Source of the DNA: Priapulus caudatus
Lineage: Eukaryota > Priapulida > Priapulimorpha > Priapulimorphida > Priapulidae
Direction: 5' to 3'
DNA length: 28,431 bases
Assembly (NCBI RefSeq): GCF_000485595.1
Contig: NW_014577183.1
Location: forward strand, 42,773-71,203
Positions 25,736 to 28,431 of the stretch are shown here, in pieces. The position numbers and the translations under genes were made by a program. Position 1 is the first letter of the stretch. Each line of letters begins with the position of its first letter. The notes below the pieces were generated by a model. It was not told the DNA's origin, made no database searches, and saw nothing but the letters and a program-made list of their open reading frames with translations.

Positions 25736-27278
25736 TAGCAACAGTAGCAACAGCAGCAATAGCAACAGCAGCAACGGCAGCAATAACAGCAAAGGCAACA
25801 ATAGCAACAGCAACAACAGCACCAACAGCAACAACAGCAACAACAGCAGCAACAGCAACCGCAAAAGCAGCAACAGCAGCAGCAGCAATAACAGCAACAA
25901 CAACAGCGTCAACAATAGCAGCAACAACCACAGCGTCAGCAATAACAGCAGCAGCAACAGCGACAGTAGCAACAGCAGCAATCTTGCCTAAATGAAAGCT
26001 GGAGACCCGAGGCACTTGTTCATTAAATTAAATCTTTCTCACCCCCTGACAATGAATTTTCCTCTAATTATACTATTTATACTAATTATTACTATATTTC
26101 CTAATAATTATTATCAAACTTTACACCAGTGTGTATCTTTCTACGCAAGCCACGTCGCAAGTTCCCCATGCTTTTATCATCGACAAACGACGTTCATTGT
26201 TTGCAAAGAAGTTCGCAGTTTGCGCTTTACTCTCTTAGTCTATATTCTCATAGGCAGCCTAAAGGCTTTGCCTGGGGAAACCAATCGATGATGTTGGAGA
26301 TAGGCAAATCGACACTGAACGCAACTCCTTCAGCCCGCACCGTTCAGCTGGCAAAACACAAGAAGCAGCATGGCAGCAACCAGAGGAACCGGTAAGCTAG
26401 TGTTGCATGGCATACGTACCCCCTATAGGAAACGTTTCCCCTATAGGAAACGTTTTCCCTATAGGAAACGTTTCCCCTAATTGGGCATGAGCATGGGTAT
26501 GTCTTGCTGGGCGCGTCATAACTCTGTCTCGAGTTTATTGCTCGTTGTCGTTCGTCGCTAAGCGGCGTTGTCGATCGTTCGTCGCGTCTTGCTCGTTGCT
26601 AAGCTGTATTGCACATGCGCGATGTATTTAAGGGGGGAGCGTTTGTTATAGTGGGTATGTATAAGATGCTGCAGCGACCACCGCTGCGTGTCTGTAACTA
26701 CATGGTGAAAATATTTCGCGTGTGTGTAACCACATCTCAACAATATTTGCATGTAACTATATACCAAAAGTATTCCACATGTTTGTAACTACATATCAAG
26801 TGTGTGTAACTTCATATGAAAATGTTTCACGTGCGTGTAACTACATTCAATGCCTGTAACTTAATATACGAAACGCCACGTGCACGCGAGTTTAGCATAA
26901 TTACCCCTCGGGACAAACTAAAATACTTTAAAACCATCTTAAATACATTTTTTTGCCTTCTTCAACCCGCAAATGAACCCCCTCACTAATAACACCACCA
27001 ATCAACCGCGCAAATTACCCACCGAATTAAACTATTAAAATAATCATAATTACATCATAATTAAAATGATGACGATCAAAACGCTAATCAAGCCGACTGA
27101 ACTTGTGTTTCTGTGTACCGTCCTGCTTTGCCGACAGACCGGAGTATGAGTACAGCTGCGGGAGACACTCGCCCATACTACAGGTGAAGCCTGCAGCACT
27201 GCGGCCGCCGCGCAGTCACTCACGGCTGGACGTCATATCGCTGCCGAAACCCTGCTTCGCATCGCCGCTGAGAGACAT
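23013..27278 (+). CDS. THEG: THEG/SPMAP2-like unit B, gene span (three internal repeat exons)
   Basis: Exons 23013-23150, 26254-26391 and 27138-27278 all begin with one base of a split codon and end with two, so they are phase-interchangeable. They encode 45, 45 and 46 full codons, and each carries one THEG repeat. Shared pattern: Y-x-(F/Y)-S-C-G-R-x-S-P-I in the first and third, then A-L-x-x-x-x-S-x-R and L-(S/A)-x-(P/H)-K. No start or stop is visible; the gene probably continues beyond the window. It may be a tandem paralogue of unit A, or part of one gene with A's last exon as an alternative end. Confidence 0.68.
24830..25009. repeat. Two tandem ~95-bp AT-rich repeats
   Basis: Both copies contain TCACTC, then AACAAA..CGTTTTATT and end in GAAAAGTTTTTAATGTGAAAT (24894-24913 and 24988-25009). 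Confidence 0.8.
25051..25100. repeat. (TC)n(AC)n compound microsatellite
   Basis: About nine TC then sixteen AC dinucleotides. Confidence 0.97.
25660..25981. repeat. (AACAGC/AGC)n trinucleotide microsatellite
   Basis: About 320 bases of CAG/CAA/ACA triplets with few interruptions, open in several frames on both strands as Ser/Asn, Thr/Ala, Leu or Val/Ala homopolymers. No splice sites tie it to the flanking THEG-like exons, so it is called an intronic repeat. Confidence 0.92.
26254..26391 (+). CDS. THEG: THEG-like unit B exon b
   Basis: Acceptor TTCTCATAG|GCAGCCT, donor AGGAACCG|GTAAGC. Encodes QPKGFAWGNQSMMLEIGKST and ATPSARTVQLAKHKKQHG. Same length (138) and phase as exon a. The weakest of the three in sequence, supported by phase, size and the S-A-R-x-x-x-L-A-x-x-K motif. 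Confidence 0.65.
26419..26480. repeat. Three copies of CCCTATAGGAAACGTTT
   Basis: Three direct 17-18-bp copies, each containing the self-complementary pieces CCTATAGG and AAACGTTT, located just after the exon b donor. Confidence 0.93.
26690..26880. repeat. Degenerate ~31-bp minisatellite
   Basis: About six units of the form GTGTGTGTAACTACATAT followed by CAAAATATTTCAC, for example at 26690, 26720, 26780 and 26830. In the intron between exons b and c. Confidence 0.8.
27138..27278 (+). CDS. THEG: THEG-like unit B exon c
   Basis: Acceptor TTTGCCGACAG|ACCGGAG, donor AGAGACAT|GTAGGT. Encodes PEYEYSCGRHSPILQVKPAA and RLDVISLPKPCFASPLRD. Reading on without splicing gives ATG TAG, so an alternative is that the protein ends here; phase symmetry with exons a and b favours splicing. 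Confidence 0.72.
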
Positions 27279-27289
27279 GTAGGTCGGCG

Positions 27290-27700
27290 CGCGGCGAGGG
27301 GCGGAGGGCGAGGGTAAGGGTGGGGTGCGGGAGATTAAAGGTGTGGGAGGGGAGGGCGAGAACGAAGGTAAGGCGTGGAGCGGGAGGTAAAAGGGGTGGG
27401 AGATAAGGGCGGATGGCTAGGGTAAGGGATGAGGAGCGGGAAGTGAACGGGGTCGGGCGGGGAGGGCGAGAGCGAAGGTAAGGGGGTGGAGTGGGAGGTG
27501 AAAAGGGTGGGAGAGGTGGAAGGCGAGAGCGGGAGGAGGGTAAGGAGCGGGAGGTGAAAGAGGAGGGGCAGAGAGTGAGGGGCTAGGGGCGATGAGTGAG
27601 GAGCGGGAGGTGAATGGGGGAGAAGATGAATGGAGGGGAGGGAGAGAGGCGGAAGATGACAGGCTAGAGGCGAGGGCTGAGGGTCGTGCGTCAACGGTCC
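27290..27700. repeat. Polypurine G/A-rich tract with degenerate repeats
   Basis: Nearly pure G/A on the plus strand with recurrent GGCGAGAGCGAAGGTAAGGG, GGAGCGGGAGGTGAA and GGGTGGGAG motifs. Prone to triplex or quadruplex structure. Pro/Leu/Ser-rich minus-strand frames are repeat products. Confidence 0.85.
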
Positions 27701-28003
27701 GTAGCATGTCCGGCCGAAACCAGGGCAGGTGCCGTGGGATGTCAAAACTAGAGGCAGGAGTAGGGGCACGCGCACGCGGCTATGGAAAATAGCAAAAGGC
27801 CTCACTCATCGAACAAGTGCTTCGTTAAGTAGTAATTCTATTTCTATTTAAGCTATACGCGTCTGGTTAATTGCATCCAGGATATTTCGTTTGTTTGCGA
27901 GAGCGCGAGCGCACGCATATATCTATTTTTGTCTTCTCTATACATCGTGACAATATACACATTGCGACGTACACATCGTGTCGCTACGATAATCACTTGC
28001 CGC

Positions 28004-28120
28004 CCACAGCGTTGTGGTCGATTCCCCGACAAAAAAAGCAGAAGCGCGAAAAAAAATAAACGAGTGTCCACAGCGTTGCGGTCGATTTTCCTAATAAAAA
28101 AGCGCGGGGAAAACAGACGA
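28004..28120. repeat. Two tandem 64-bp repeats
   Basis: CCACAGCGTTGTGGTCGATT at 28004 and CCACAGCGTTGCGGTCGATT at 28068, each followed by an A-rich segment with AGCGCG. Second copy more diverged at its end. Confidence 0.85.
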
Positions 28121-28227
28121 GGTGATTATCTATAGCGTTTACTAGCTGTTCTCTTCGTCGAGTGTAGTACGGGGAGTCGTTCCCAGTCTCTCGTCTAGCT
28201 GTCACGAAGCTCCAATCATCGATGCAC

Positions 28228-28431
28228 TGCTGCCAGAGAGAGAGAGAGAGCGAGAGGGGGGAGAGAGAGAGAGAGAGAAAGAGCGCGCGAGAGAGATAGA
28301 CACAGACAGGGCGCGCGAAAGAAATAGACACAGACAGAGCGCGCGAGAGAGAAAGAGAGAGAGAGAGAACGCGCGAGAGGGATAGACACAGACAGAACGC
28401 GCGAAAAAAATAGACACAGACAGAACGCGCG
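28228..28431. repeat. GA-rich microsatellite with ~37-bp higher-order unit
   Basis: AGAGAG runs interspersed with GCGCGCGA and ATAGACACAGACAG, the latter occurring four times (28296, 28325, 28382, 28410 area). Continues past the window edge. Confidence 0.93.

Larger units (their letters stand above)
23151..26253. other. THEG-like unit B, 3.1-kb intron
   Basis: Contains a G/T-rich strand-biased stretch with GGTTATGG repeats (about 23640-23860), AT-rich DNA, and the repeats at 24830, 25051 and 25660. No further exon recognised. Confidence 0.5.

Noticed and set aside
25533-26015. Poly-Leu, poly-Val/Ala, Ser/Asn or Thr/Ala proteins over the CAG/CAA repeat
   Set aside because: All frames on both strands are open because of the trinucleotide repeat; no splice link to a gene.
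27335-27805. Pro/Leu/Ser-rich minus-strand protein
   Set aside because: Arises from the polypurine tract; no motif and no start context of note.

Overview
This window is genomic DNA from an intron-containing eukaryote, most likely a non-vertebrate metazoan and probably a marine invertebrate. The reasons are spliced genes whose proteins are recognisable but diverged from vertebrate homologues (FBXO33, NGLY1, THEG/SPMAP2), introns dense with short palindromic and MITE-like repeats, a tRNA-derived SINE, many microsatellites, and TTAGGG-type repeats. I cannot name the species. All homology statements rest on recognising the families by eye; no search was run.

Layout. 1-2195: microsatellites (AC, AT, CT, GAAG) and sequence with no gene I can see. 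2196-3735: a GC-rich inverted-repeat island built of degenerate ~11-bp CpG-spaced repeats, with two inward-facing TATA boxes and two convergent, overlapping small ORFs. 4955-5904: one or two small unrecognised minus-strand genes, head-to-head with the next gene. 6140-11053: five exons of an FBXO33-like F-box gene on the plus strand. 11206-11678: a 39-bp-arm hairpin, a 12-bp minisatellite and a 13-N assembly gap. 12097-19811: nine exons of NGLY1 (cytosolic peptide:N-glycanase) on the minus strand, convergent with FBXO33. The last exon of both genes is missing, and both losses point to the gap. 21544-22321: the last two exons of a THEG/SPMAP2-like gene, plus strand. 23013-27278: three phase-matched repeat exons of a second THEG-like unit, plus strand, running off the right side. 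27280-28431: polypurine and GA-rich repeats.

Functional view. FBXO33 is a substrate receptor of SCF ubiquitin ligases. NGLY1 removes N-glycans from misfolded glycoproteins delivered by ERAD. Both act in protein quality control, but they share no promoter here and their adjacency may be chance. THEG-family proteins are sperm microtubule-associated repeat proteins.

The most striking theme is repeats sitting at splice boundaries. A 596-bp telomere-repeat-bearing foldback, flanked by a 9-bp target duplication, lies inside the NGLY1 exon 1 donor. A MITE ends 12 nt from the NGLY1 exon 6 acceptor. A minisatellite abuts the exon 7 acceptor. The acceptor regions of FBXO33 exon 4 and of a THEG exon are each partly duplicated, creating decoy acceptors.
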